A stretch of DNA of 64,000 nt from Bacillus sp. CH30_1T (GTDB lineage: Bacteria > Bacillota > Bacilli > Bacillales > Bacillaceae_B). Below, piece by piece: positions 1 through 8,432 of this stretch. Under the pieces are notes generated by a model, which worked only from the letters and a program-made list of their open reading frames with translations, searched no databases and was not told where the DNA came from. How positions within the stretch are numbered: position 1 is the first letter of the stretch; every line of letters starts with the position of its first letter. The position numbers and the translations under genes were made by a program. The stretch is from contig NZ_VTUY01000004.1 in assembly GCF_008364765.1 (NCBI RefSeq), forward strand, positions 364,152-428,151, given 5' to 3'.

Positions 1-312
1 ATTGGAGTGCAAGACGAAGACTCCTGCGGGAAGAGTAGCTTATGTGAGACTTGTCCAGCTATAGGGCTTAGAGGCAAATGTCATAAGGCAGATCGTCCAT
101 GAAGGCAAAGAACGCCTTCAAGCCCGCTCCGCCTTATGCCAACCGCCTCTGAGCGAAGCCCTTCCGCTTTCCAACCCGCAGGCTTGCCGAGGAGGCTCAC
201 GGGCTACCCGCGGAAAGCGAAGTCTTGCACGGAAATCATTAGCGGTATTAAGTGCCTACACTGAAATGTTCGTCTTTATTTGGTGGTTTTTTAGTTTTGT
301 CCCAGCCTCTTT
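1..312. repeat. Dispersed GC-rich palindromic repeat, copy 1, cut by the window edge
   Basis: This matches the element at 36299-36610 along most of its length and ends in the same terminal arm (TTTTGTCCCAGCCTC at about 295-310). The left arm lies outside the window. Positions 51-174 are absent from the other copy, so this copy carries an insertion. The element ends a few bases beyond the stop codon of the subtilisin gene, so it may also help end that transcript. Elements with the CTCCTGCGGG / CCCGCGGAAAGCG signature are widespread in Bacillaceae (known from memory, not searched). Confidence 0.8.
51..174. repeat. 124-bp second repeat nested inside the first
   Basis: The copy at 36 kb reads GTGAGAC directly joined to CCCGCAGG. 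Here those two blocks are split by 124 bp beginning TTGTCCAGCT and ending CGCTTTCCAA. Its opening TGTCCAGCT, central AAAGAACGCCTTC and closing GCGCTTTCGCTTTCC-like end resemble another dispersed Bacillus repeat. No target-site duplication is evident. Confidence 0.7.
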
Positions 313-319
313 ACAATTA

Positions 320-1534
320 TTAGTATCTTACAGCATCGTAAGAGTTAATTCTTCCATGTTGGAAGTAAGAGCCTGTACCGCTGATAGGATCAGCTGTTTG
401 TTCGATCGCTTGACGGATCTGAACATTGTTTCGTCCTTGCCCTGCAAGTAATCCTGCTAAACCTGCAACGTGAGGGGAAGCCATCGATGTACCTGACATG
501 TATGAGTATCCATTGTTAGGTACGGTAGAAGCAATGTCAACTCCTGGAGCAGTTACATCCACCCATGTTCCATAGTTTGAGAAAGAAGCTTTACGGTCTC
601 TGGAATCAACTGCTCCTACGGCAATCGCGTTAGGATAAGAAGCTGGCTCAAACGTTGTTGATACTCCGTCATTTCCAGCCGCGGCAATGACAACAGATCC
701 TTTGTTCCACGCATAATCGACGGCACTTTTTAACGTTGTTGTATTACAGTCACAACCAAGAGAAAGGTTTAGAACTTCTGCGCCTTGATCTGCAGCGTAG
801 CGTATACCTGCCGCGATATCATCGAGCGATCCACTTCCGTTGGCATCCAGTACACGAACGGCAAGAATCTTTGTATTAGGAGCCATACCTGCAATCCCGG
901 TTCCATTGTTCGTTTCAGCCGCTGCCGTACCCGCAACATGTGTACCATGTCCATTTAAATCCATTGGATAATAATCATTGTCGACGAAATCATATCCACG
1001 AATCGTTTTGCCGTCTAAGTCAGGGTGGTTATAATCTACTCCTGTATCAAGAACGGCGATTTCCTGACCGCTGCTCCCACGTGCAAGATCCCATGCACTT
1101 GGTGTATACGTGTTCTGGGGTCCATATTGATATCCTTGGTAGTAATAATCATTTGGGGTCCAGGTGGCTGAGAAGGTATAGTTCGGTTCTACGTATTCCA
1201 CATTCGGGTTTTTGCTTAAAGCTTTTACGGTTGCTTCTACATTTCCTACTTTTAGCACTTCGAAGGGCTTCTTTTTACTAGTTTTTTCTTTTACTGCAGA
1301 GGCATTCACTTTTTTGAGGGTGTTTCCTTTATCAGACTCTGCCACACCGTCTTTAAATTTGACTATAACCTCACCTTTTACATAACTGCCTTTTTCGAGG
1401 TTTTTACTGACAGTTGTTTTTTTTGGGGCTTTCTCTAGGGGGTTTTGATCTTGTGCAAAGGCACTTCCTCCGAAACTAGGTACGAGAGCAAGTGATGCAG
1501 CAAGAGATAAAGCAGCAATTTTTTTAAACTTCAT
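320..1534 (-). CDS. Secreted subtilisin-like serine protease (S8, thermitase-like)
   Basis: This is a preproenzyme of 404 residues. Residues 1-27 form a signal peptide (KFKK, hydrophobic core, SAFA cleavage site). Residues about 50-120 are an inhibitor_I9-type propeptide that ends in YVEPN. The catalytic domain follows. The triad is visible as D163 (VLDTGVD), H196 (NGHGTHVAG) and S350 (SGTSMASP), with oxyanion N288 (AAAGNDG). A CDCN segment at 261-264 is unusual for bacillopeptidases and could form a disulfide. It should be exported and act on extracellular protein. The GGAGG site sits 8 bases before ATG. The gene is monocistronic, and its stop abuts a dispersed repeat. Confidence 0.95.
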   Translation of the reverse strand: MKFKKIAALSLAASLALVPSFGGSAFAQDQNPLEKAPKKTTVSKNLEKGSYVKGEVIVKFKDGVAESDKGNTLKKVNASAVKEKTSKKKPFEVLKVGNVEATVKALSKNPNVEYVEPNYTFSATWTPNDYYYQGYQYGPQNTYTPSAWDLARGSSGQEIAVLDTGVDYNHPDLDGKTIRGYDFVDNDYYPMDLNGHGTHVAGTAAAETNNGTGIAGMAPNTKILAVRVLDANGSGSLDDIAAGIRYAADQGAEVLNLSLGCDCNTTTLKSAVDYAWNKGSVVIAAAGNDGVSTTFEPASYPNAIAVGAVDSRDRKASFSNYGTWVDVTAPGVDIASTVPNNGYSYMSGTSMASPHVAGLAGLLAGQGRNNVQIRQAIEQTADPISGTGSYFQHGRINSYDAVRY

Positions 1535-1886
1535 AATAGCATTCCTCCGTTTTTCTTTTTTTGAATGATGTGGTTCAACGACAAATGAATTGAGTGGTAG
1601 ATCGTTTGGCTTGTGGAATTACCCCCTCTTATGAAAATTCACAAGAATAATTAAGATTGTGTATGAGAAACTATGTATATGATTCTTGCTAACTAGGATT
1701 CTAGCAGACCCTTCCAAAAAACTGAATAGGGCAAGTATTTAGATTTTGTAAGTTTTTGGAAGGTGTAGCAAACCAAATTCAAAAATTAGCGAGAATCAAG
1801 AAAACTTTCCTCCAAACTCCCTCAAAACCAAAAATAAACATAGGAAAACAGTCCCGTATTTTCCCAACATCATTTTGAAAATATTT

Positions 1887-1985
1887 GAGGGACGGACCTC
1901 CATTTTTAATGAAATAGAATGGTGATCAAGCTTAAATGCTATAATTAAGCATTATTAGAAGGGTGAATTGTGAGGTCCGTCCCTC
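1887..1985. repeat. 99-bp inverted-repeat element bounded by GAGGGACGGACCTC
   Basis: Perfect 14-bp terminal inverted repeats (1887-1900 and 1972-1985) flank an AT-rich centre that contains a further small palindrome around AAGCTTAAATGC...GCATTATT. There is no coding capacity. The same 14-mer recurs at 12937-12950, and 13 of 14 bases recur inside a gene near 14170. It looks like a small non-autonomous hairpin element. The rest of the 1535-2144 gap shows no gene; it holds the protease promoter region and a terminator. Confidence 0.7.
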
Positions 1986-2037
1986 TAGGGAAGTGGTGAA
2001 AATCATGGAAACATCAACAATCATAATGATACAGAAA

Positions 2038-2074
2038 AGATCCCAGAGGATGTGATTTCCACTGGGATCTTAGC
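2038..2074 (-). terminator. Rho-independent terminator for the RsbR-like gene
   Basis: AGATCCCAG (2038-2046) pairs with CTGGGATCT (2062-2070). Read on the minus strand the stem is followed by TTTTC. It lies about 70 bases after the stop of the minus-strand STAS gene. Confidence 0.6.
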
Positions 2075-2144
2075 ATTAGGAAGGTGAGAGAGGGGGCATC
2101 ATCACTGATAAGAAAAAGGACTTCTGTCAGGGAGGTCTTTTCGG

Positions 2145-2975
2145 TTATGCCAAATCATTTAAATGATTTTCTACTGCTTTATTTAATGATTGATAGATTT
2201 TCATACTTGAAATGTTTATACCCATCTGTACAAATTCGATACTCATTTCTGGGCGCATACCTGATAAAATTGGTTCGATTCCCAATAATTTAAGGCTATC
2301 AATCAGTTTCATGATTCCTTGTTGGAACAATGGATTCACTTCATACACACCGGAAAGATCGATGATTAATTTATGAATGGATAGCTTTTTACACTCAAGA
2401 AGAACATGCTCAGCCATCATTTCTCCACGTACTTCATCCACTTGTCCAATCAGAGGCAATACAGCCAAGTCGGAGAATATTGGAACGACTGGAGTGGATA
2501 AGGACAAATACTTTTCTTCAGATAATTTCAGCTGTTCTCCTGCATGCTCACCATATGCTTCACAGAAAGCAGAAATCATAGTAGTGAATGTGTGATCGAT
2601 ATCGTTTGTGATTTGCAGTAGGATTTCTTTAGAAATGGTTGCTTCATTGTGCAAAACGATATCTTCTAGTATCACATTTTTATATAAAGAGGATTTACTT
2701 ATAGACATATGCAAAGGGACTCCTTGGCCTGAAGCAAGCCTTCCAACTTCTTTTCCCCACTGACTTGAATTGTCTAAGTTATTTTCTCCTCTTAGCAAGC
2801 CTTCACCTATAAGTTCGATAAGCTGCTCAAAATAAGGGAGGCTTTCAATTCTTCGTGCTTCCACGTAAAGTGTTGGATAAGCAGCTAAAAGCGCTGAGAA
2901 AATGTTATTGGCGATTTCATGCTTTCTCTCAATCAGTTGGTCCCCAATAGAAGTAGTGATTGTGTGGTGAGTCAT
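2145..2975 (-). CDS. RsbR-family STAS protein lacking both phospho-threonines
   Basis: The protein has 276 residues: an RsbR-type N-terminal sensor half (about 1-150), then the linker LSTPVVP and a C-terminal STAS domain (about 160-270, IIDLSGV). Family members form stressosomes with RsbS and control the RsbT switch of the sigma-B stress response. By ungapped alignment to remembered B. subtilis RsbR, the phosphorylated T171 corresponds to E181 (VDE instead of IDT) and T205 to P215 (VNP instead of VDT). It should therefore not be a normal RsbT substrate. The gene stands alone, with no RsbS, RsbT or RsbX nearby, and starts after a GGAGGAG site. It could be a dominant, non-switching stressosome subunit or a diverged sensor. 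Confidence 0.85.
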   Translation of the reverse strand: MTHHTITTSIGDQLIERKHEIANNIFSALLAAYPTLYVEARRIESLPYFEQLIELIGEGLLRGENNLDNSSQWGKEVGRLASGQGVPLHMSISKSSLYKNVILEDIVLHNEATISKEILLQITNDIDHTFTTMISAFCEAYGEHAGEQLKLSEEKYLSLSTPVVPIFSDLAVLPLIGQVDEVRGEMMAEHVLLECKKLSIHKLIIDLSGVYEVNPLFQQGIMKLIDSLKLLGIEPILSGMRPEMSIEFVQMGINISSMKIYQSLNKAVENHLNDLA

Positions 2976-3113
2976 TTTTCTCCTCCAGATGTATGATTTT
3001 CCTTTATTATAAAGTATTATTAATTTTTAGTATAGGATGGAAAGACTAGAATAATAGTATACCAGGTATATTGACAATAGAGAGTTTTTATTTTTATAAA
3101 AGGAGTGTTTTGT

Positions 3114-3671
3114 ATGAACCCTGTATTACTTGAAGTTCCAGCAGTGATAGAAACGGAAAGATTATTATTAAGAATGCCTCAGCCAGGTGATGGCAGATCA
3201 GTGAATGCAGCCATTATGGCTTCTCTATCTGAATTAAAACCGTGGTTAGGATTTGTACAAAATGACCCTTCAGTAGAAGATACGGAAACGAACACCCGTG
3301 AAGCTCACGCAAAATTTCTAACAAGGGAAAGTTTGAGGTATCTCATCTTCCTAAAAGATACAAATGAATTCGTCGGTTCAACAGGCTTTCACAACATTGA
3401 TTGGAGTGTTCCGAAATTCGAAATCGGTTATTGGATTGATACAAGAATGAGTGGGCATGGTTACATGGTGGAAGCTGTTGGGAAATTGACCGATTTTGCC
3501 TTAACTGAATTAAAAGGAAAAAGAGTGGAAATCAGGTGTGAATCCACAAATGGGAGGAGCAGGGCGATTCCAGAAAGACTTGGCTATATATTGGAAGGAA
3601 TTCTGCGCAATGAGGATCTTTCGGTTGATGGGGAACGGTTAACCGATACGTGTGTGTATGGAAAAATATAA
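3114..3671 (+). CDS. GNAT N-acetyltransferase, RimJ/RimL-like
   Basis: The protein has 185 residues and opens with the ETERLLLRMPQPGD motif of RimJ/RimL-type enzymes. It has the family core FVGSTGFHNID...EIGYWIDTRMSGHGYMVEA and the C-terminal ERLGYILEGILRNE. Family members acetylate N-terminal or small-molecule amines with acetyl-CoA; the substrate here is unknown. The acetyl-CoA loop is unusual: SGHGYMVEA replaces the usual GKGYMTEA. I chose ATG 3114 because AAAGGAG lies 9 bases before it; an in-frame GTG at 3105 overlaps that site. It is divergent from the STAS gene and ends at a shared terminator. Confidence 0.88.
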   Translation: MNPVLLEVPAVIETERLLLRMPQPGDGRSVNAAIMASLSELKPWLGFVQNDPSVEDTETNTREAHAKFLTRESLRYLIFLKDTNEFVGSTGFHNIDWSVPKFEIGYWIDTRMSGHGYMVEAVGKLTDFALTELKGKRVEIRCESTNGRSRAIPERLGYILEGILRNEDLSVDGERLTDTCVYGKI

Positions 3672-3717
3672 ATAGATGAAGGAGGGTCTTAATTAAGCAC
3701 CTCCTTCATCTATTGTA
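3671..3717. terminator. Bidirectional terminator
   Basis: AATAGATGAAGGAGG (3671-3685) pairs with CCTCCTTCATCTATT (3700-3714) between two convergent genes. Confidence 0.75.
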
Positions 3718-3743
3718 ACCGTTATTTTATTGATTACTTATTT

Positions 3744-5312
3744 TTAAGCTGCTTCTGATTCTTTCGAATGAACTTTTTTCATGAATTCGTTTACATCACC
3801 AGGGACTCTGCGGTCGATCTTTGAAACGATATATACAGAAAGGAATCCAATCGGAACCGTGATTAACCCGGGTACATTAAACTGTAAGAATTCAGGTAGG
3901 GTAGACTTAAAGAAAATCATGTACATTGAAGTAATTAGGCCGATAACAAGTCCGCCAATTGCACCTTTCTCTGTCATTCCCCTCCACCATATACCCAGGA
4001 TGAAGATTGGTGTAAACGTACTCGCTGCAACCGTAAATGCCAGTGCTACCAGATGACCGATGGAAGCTTCTTTTACCATTAGACCAAGAACACCGTATAA
4101 AATACCAAGAATGATAATCGAAACCTTTCCTGCTAATACACGTTCTTTTTCTGTAATATTTTTCCGGAAGAATGTTGCATATAAATCATGAGCCAATGCA
4201 CCGGAGCTTGCAATGAATAAACCGGATAGGTTTGAAAAGACGGCAGCAAATGCGCCCGCAATTACAAGACCAAGCAACCACTCCCCACCAAGGGCCTGCG
4301 CAGTAGAAGGAACAACCATATTGTTTCCTCCGGCTATCAGGTCTTTCATAACACCTGGATCTGTGTCCCCGCTTAGAAAAATCGAGCGCCCGACCACTCC
4401 AAGATATACGGCGAAGAAAAAGAATACACTTGCAATACCTATTGCCATAAGAGCGGACTTACGAGCTGCTTTAGCACTAGGATTTGTGTAGAAACGAAGC
4501 AAAATATGCGGAAGTCCAATCGTTCCGAGTGAAAGTCCGATTGTCATTGATATGGTTTGCCAGAATGATGGGAAGTAATTGCCGGTACCTGTCCAAGCTG
4601 CACCATCAAAAGGTATATCCTTTCCATCAGTAGAAAAACCAGCAGTTCCTGAAATAACCCCTTTAAATTCATTAATCGAAGCCAGGATTTCCTGGTAATG
4701 GAGTCCACCATAGATAGCAGCACCAACCATAAGGAGAAAGGCACCTAGACGAATCCATAGTTCGAGAGCCTGGTTAAGTGTAGTCCCCTTCATGCCACCG
4801 ATTCCAACGTAAAAAATCATTACAGAACAAGTGAAAATGATTCCAAATTCATAGCTTGTCCCGAAGAACATACTTAAAATTTGAGCAGCACCAAGTAACT
4901 GGGGGGCTGCATAGAATCCGGAAATGGCTAAAACAACAGCAACTGCTGCGAGGCGTGCACGTTTGCTGTGAAAACGATACGCTAAAAAGTCCGCCACTGT
5001 ATAGGCTCCGAATCGACGAAGTGGACCTGCTACGAAAATAGCTAAAAGAGTTAGACCTATAGAAAAGCAAAATGCATAATAAGCACCATCATAGCCAAGC
5101 TGATAGGTTAAACCGGCAATACCAAGAAAGGTTGCTGCGCTTAAATAGTCTCCTCCTATAGCTGAACCGTTAGTAAACCAGCTAAAGCTTCTACCTCCAA
5201 CAAAATAATCAGAAGCAGTGGCATTTCTTTTTGATAAATAGGTGATATAAACGATCGTCCCCATTAAGAGGAGCGTTAATAGGAACTTTGGTTCTAGTAA
5301 AACACCCATCAA
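3744..5312 (-). CDS. Sodium:solute symporter, acetate/monocarboxylate type (YwcA/ActP-like)
   Basis: The membrane protein has 522 residues and about 13 helices. It carries SSF-family signatures such as GGRSFSWFTNGSAIGGDYLSAATFLG near the N-terminus and the AGAFAAVFSNLSGLFIASSGALAHD region. ActP-type members import acetate or short carboxylates with sodium. It overlaps the upstream DUF485 gene by 4 bases, an arrangement typical of the YwcB-YwcA and YjcH-ActP pairs. The AraC regulator transcribed divergently from 5894 is the likely controller (inference). Confidence 0.9.
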   Translation of the reverse strand: MMGVLLEPKFLLTLLLMGTIVYITYLSKRNATASDYFVGGRSFSWFTNGSAIGGDYLSAATFLGIAGLTYQLGYDGAYYAFCFSIGLTLLAIFVAGPLRRFGAYTVADFLAYRFHSKRARLAAVAVVLAISGFYAAPQLLGAAQILSMFFGTSYEFGIIFTCSVMIFYVGIGGMKGTTLNQALELWIRLGAFLLMVGAAIYGGLHYQEILASINEFKGVISGTAGFSTDGKDIPFDGAAWTGTGNYFPSFWQTISMTIGLSLGTIGLPHILLRFYTNPSAKAARKSALMAIGIASVFFFFAVYLGVVGRSIFLSGDTDPGVMKDLIAGGNNMVVPSTAQALGGEWLLGLVIAGAFAAVFSNLSGLFIASSGALAHDLYATFFRKNITEKERVLAGKVSIIILGILYGVLGLMVKEASIGHLVALAFTVAASTFTPIFILGIWWRGMTEKGAIGGLVIGLITSMYMIFFKSTLPEFLQFNVPGLITVPIGFLSVYIVSKIDRRVPGDVNEFMKKVHSKESEAA

Positions 5313-5677
5313 TTGATTCTCCTTTCCTCAGAAGATGTACTGGAGTGGGTGGGAATGGGGCGATCATTATTTAAACGTTTTTCATAAAGAGTAGTATGTA
5401 CATAGGCAATGATGAAAGCCATCGCCATGGCAACGATACTTGTGAAAAACCAACTATACGTCATACCACCCCACATACGTGAGAACATAAAACCATCTGC
5501 ATACCAATTCAATATCGGGATTGATAAGATAAAAACATAATAAAATAGCGTAAGTTTAATTCCAGTACTGAATTCACCCTTCATGATTTTTCTTGTTTCC
5601 GGATCGAGTGGCTCAAGTTCACTGACATCTATAGTTTCTGCAGCCACATAATCATATTCTGAATACTCTCCAGCCAT
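5309..5677 (-). CDS. DUF485 membrane protein, partner of the symporter
   Basis: The protein has 122 residues with two hydrophobic spans (about 44-63 and 72-94) separated by a short loop, the DUF485 layout. This family is almost always encoded directly before an acetate-type sodium:solute symporter, as here. Its role is not well defined, but co-translation (4-base overlap) suggests a stabilising or regulatory subunit. An AAGGAGGGG site precedes the ATG. Confidence 0.88.
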   Translation of the reverse strand: MAGEYSEYDYVAAETIDVSELEPLDPETRKIMKGEFSTGIKLTLFYYVFILSIPILNWYADGFMFSRMWGGMTYSWFFTSIVAMAMAFIIAYVHTTLYEKRLNNDRPIPTHSSTSSEERRIN

Positions 5678-5893
5678 AAAAGACCCCTCCTTAAGGTTTG
5701 AGCTTTTGCTGATTTTTGATTACTGTCCTCCTTTACCAATGCTAAGATAGTATAAAATTGATTTTACGATATAAGAAGAAAATATACCTTACAATAAATT
5801 ATCAGAAATATACAAATATTTAATATAATCTAATTTATATTCTATAATTTAGTTTAGAATTAGACATCATTATGTATATCATAGGAAGGCAGG

Positions 5894-7144
5894 ATGGACG
5901 AAAAAGTGTATTCAATGAAGCTAGTCGTAAGAGATCAAATGGAATATGAAAAGCTGGAAGACTGGATTACAGAAGAATTTATGGGAAACATTGCTCTGGT
6001 GGAGGAGGAAGTGAAACCGACTTATATACATATAGCAATTTTTGAAGTAAGTACATGGCATGATTGGGTGAAAATACATCGATTTCATAAACGTAATAAA
6101 GAATGCAAAATCATTCCTTTGCTGGAGCCAACATTATTATATACATCACCCCTTGCAGTTGAGTTGAAATTAAGCAGTTTAATAGTCAAATCTGTAAAAA
6201 AACATAAATTTATTCGAATATTAAAACAGGTTATAGGGGGGATTTCAAGTGAGGGTCATGTATTGACTAGTGACAATGTCATTGGGCTTCATGAGGAACC
6301 AAAGAAAGGAAACCACATGTTTCCTTTTCAAGAAGCATTTTTACGAAGATTACTTTCTGGGGAAATAAATTCTGAAGAGGAATTGATTCAATCCCGATCT
6401 CTCTTTCCAGTTGATGGACTGCCAAGTGTGGTATGTTTTATACAGGGATTTATCAGATGCCCATCCTTTCAAGAAGAGCAAGAGTGGCATGCATCAATGA
6501 TTATTCAAGATCACTTTAGAAAGCGCTTTCGTGAAGGTTGGGTTTCGTTTCTATCATATCGTAAACACTTACTTATGCTCATTAGGATTCCATCGAAGTA
6601 TGGATCTTTAAAGCAATGGAAAGAAGGAGAAGAAAGTATTCTTGATGCGATTGAGGGATTAGAAAGGGAATATGGGATCCATCTTTATATTGGTGTAGGG
6701 TCCATCTATCGAGAACCACTTCTCCTTCATCATTCATACCGGGAAGCATATAAAGCCAGGCGTACGTCACCATATGAGAGGTTATCCCTTCGTTATTACG
6801 AAGAAATCACAAAGGACCAGCAGATACAGAAATGTACGGACTATATAGCTCATTGTTGCACAGATAATCTTTCAATAAAACAAGTAGCTGAACAGATTAA
6901 TTTTAGTGTACCGTATTTCAGTAGATTTTTTAAACAAGAAACGGGACGGAATTTTGTTGAATATGTCACCTTTGTTCGTCTTCAGCGTGCTGTGTGGCTC
7001 TTACGTCATACCAACCATACTATTGAGTACATTGCTGAAGAGCTTGGGTTCAATACACCCAATTATTTTAGTGGTACCTTCAAAAAATATGTTGGTCTTC
7101 CTCCAAGAGAATACAGAAGGACGGAAGAAATTATTTTTATTTAA
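5894..7144 (+). CDS. AraC-family transcriptional regulator
   Basis: The protein has 416 residues. The last 100 (about 315-412) form a double-HTH AraC/XylS domain (IKQVAEQINFSVPYFSRFFKQ and IEYIAEELGFNTPNYFSGTFKK, ending PPREYRR). The N-terminal 300 residues have no clear sugar-cupin; they resemble the regulatory halves of YesN-type proteins but lack an obvious phosphorylatable receiver. It is divergent from the DUF485-symporter pair across a 216-bp AT-rich gap, so it probably activates carboxylate uptake (inference). The start follows AGGAAGGCAGG. Confidence 0.85.
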   Translation: MDEKVYSMKLVVRDQMEYEKLEDWITEEFMGNIALVEEEVKPTYIHIAIFEVSTWHDWVKIHRFHKRNKECKIIPLLEPTLLYTSPLAVELKLSSLIVKSVKKHKFIRILKQVIGGISSEGHVLTSDNVIGLHEEPKKGNHMFPFQEAFLRRLLSGEINSEEELIQSRSLFPVDGLPSVVCFIQGFIRCPSFQEEQEWHASMIIQDHFRKRFREGWVSFLSYRKHLLMLIRIPSKYGSLKQWKEGEESILDAIEGLEREYGIHLYIGVGSIYREPLLLHHSYREAYKARRTSPYERLSLRYYEEITKDQQIQKCTDYIAHCCTDNLSIKQVAEQINFSVPYFSRFFKQETGRNFVEYVTFVRLQRAVWLLRHTNHTIEYIAEELGFNTPNYFSGTFKKYVGLPPREYRRTEEIIFI

Positions 7145-7240
7145 TAATCCAGGGGACCAGACTATCTTTTCTGACTATTCAGATGGATTGGGAGTATTTC
7201 TGTCCCAACGTAATAGTACACCTTAAATGATCTCAAGAGG

Positions 7241-7272
7241 AGGCGATTCTCAATGAGAATCGCCTTTGTAAT
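7241..7272. terminator. Bidirectional terminator
   Basis: A perfect palindrome AGGCGATTCTCA/TGAGAATCGCCT at 7241-7265 lies between the convergent AraC and GNAT genes. Confidence 0.75.
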
Positions 7273-7282
7273 GAGTGATCCC

Positions 7283-7828
7283 TTAAGAAAAAACCCAATC
7301 TTTCCTCAACAAACTATACGTTACAAGATCCTCATAATGATCATATAACCATTGACCATCTCTCGTTACGCCTTCCTTTGTAAATCCTAATCGCTCTGGT
7401 ATGCCAATACTTTTCGTGTTGTTAACGGCGCATTGAATTTCTACACGATTGAGCTCCATTTGTATAAATAAATAGTTTAATAGAGAAGAGATTGAAAGGC
7501 TTATAATTCCTTTACCTTGTGCATCTTGAGAAAGAAAATATCCGATACTAGTGCTTTTAGTTTTCCAGTCAACAAAATGAAGACCAATCATACCAACCAA
7601 TTTGCCATGAAAACGAATGCCTGCATCAAAACCATTATTATCCGCGTAATTCCGGATCCAGATAGGAATGATCGCTTCAAAATCCTGTGGTGACTGGCGC
7701 TTGTCCACCCATAGCAACCATTGCCGAAGATGCTCCCGGTTGGAATCAATTAGTTCATATAGTTCATCTTTGTGGTGTTGCTGCAAGATCTCAATTGAAA
7801 TATTATCATTAACATTGAATGAAAACAT
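7283..7828 (-). CDS. GNAT N-acetyltransferase, RimL/YdaF-like
   Basis: The protein has 181 residues. Recognisable RimL-type features are LRQWLLWVDKRQSPQDF near residue 35, the acetyl-CoA loop SQDAQGKGIISLSI, and IPERLGFTKEGVTRDGQW near the C-terminus. It is probably a small-molecule or ribosomal-protein N-acetyltransferase with unknown substrate. It is monocistronic, with an AAGGAGATG site before the ATG, and converges on the AraC gene. Confidence 0.85.
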   Translation of the reverse strand: MFSFNVNDNISIEILQQHHKDELYELIDSNREHLRQWLLWVDKRQSPQDFEAIIPIWIRNYADNNGFDAGIRFHGKLVGMIGLHFVDWKTKSTSIGYFLSQDAQGKGIISLSISSLLNYLFIQMELNRVEIQCAVNNTKSIGIPERLGFTKEGVTRDGQWLYDHYEDLVTYSLLRKDWVFS

Positions 7829-7993
7829 GTAAACATCTCCTTGAAAATATTTTAGAAAATTATACCATGTTATAAAGTGGTTTGAATTTATTGTTTTAGA
7901 AAAAATAATATAATTTTTGTTAAATGATGTGAAAGAAAGTGGAATTATTTTATAATAGAAGAAATTGAATTTTTTCTTAGAGGAGGTGGTGAC

Positions 7994-8089
7994 ATGGTAA
8001 CGAAAACAATCTTACCAGAGTCCCAAGCGTCTCATGCAAAGCCTGTTATTAGAAAGGCGATACTTTGCATGGGGCGGAATCAAACTTAA
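7994..8089 (+). CDS. 31-residue leader peptide candidate
   Basis: The ATG at 7994 is preceded by a strong GAGGAGGTGG site (7980-7989), and the frame runs 31 codons to TAA at 8087. The peptide (MVTKTILPESQ..., ending CMGRNQT) has no family resemblance. Its codons cover both arms of an 8033-8071 hairpin and the 5' arm of a longer competing hairpin reaching 8126. That is the layout of a translational attenuator leader. It may have no function apart from being translated. Confidence 0.6.
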   Translation: MVTKTILPESQASHAKPVIRKAILCMGRNQT

Positions 8090-8156
8090 TCGCCCTTAAA
8101 GTTCATTTCTAGTAAGTCGGCTTTGCACCTTATTTATTTAATTAGAAAATAAGGGG
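8033..8156 (+). promoter_or_regulatory. Alternative-hairpin attenuator with masked ribosome-binding site
   Basis: Two mutually exclusive pairings share one strand. CATGCAAAG (8033-8041) pairs with CTTTGCATG (8063-8071). Alternatively GCAAAGCC (8036-8043), TTATTAGAAA (8046-8055) and GGCGAT (8056-8061) pair in register with GGCTTTGC (8119-8126), TTTCTAGTAA (8106-8115) and ATCGCC (8089-8094). A third hairpin, CCTTATTT (8128-8135) with AAATAAGG (8147-8154), covers the AAGGGG site of the next gene. Leader translation could choose between the folds (inference). Confidence 0.55.
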
Positions 8157-8165
8157 CTGACTGAA

Positions 8166-8432
8166 ATGAAATATGTGAAAGCGGAGAGTGTTTTACCACA
8201 ATCCCTTCTTGTTGAAATCCAGAAATATGTACAGGGTGAAACCCTTTATATACCTAAACCTAAGGTTAAATACCGAAAATGGGGAAGCCGTTCTGGAAGT
8301 AGAAAAGAAATTGATGAACGAAATGTTGAAATCAAAGAGGCTTTTTTGAATGGAAAGACAATTCAAGAATTAGCCGATCATCATTACCTATCAACAGAAA
8401 CAATTAAGAAGATAGTGTATAGAAAGCGCTGA
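8166..8432 (+). CDS. CD3324-family small helix-turn-helix protein
   Basis: The protein has 88 residues. The pattern MKYVKAESVLPQSLLVEIQKYVQGETLYIPKP, KWGSRSGSRKEIDERNVEI, then a Mor/resolvase-like HTH (IQELADHHYLSTETIKKIVYRK) matches the CD3324 family, whose function is unknown. It is probably a DNA-binding regulator. Its ribosome-binding site (AAGGGG, 8151-8156) lies in the 3' arm of a hairpin, downstream of an attenuator-like leader. A terminator (AAGCGCTGAT...GTCAGTGCTTTTTTT, about 8424-8456) ends the unit. Confidence 0.85.
   Translation: MKYVKAESVLPQSLLVEIQKYVQGETLYIPKPKVKYRKWGSRSGSRKEIDERNVEIKEAFLNGKTIQELADHHYLSTETIKKIVYRKR

Noticed and set aside
940-1281. 113-residue plus-strand ORF
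   Set aside because: Shadow of the subtilisin gene on the other strand.
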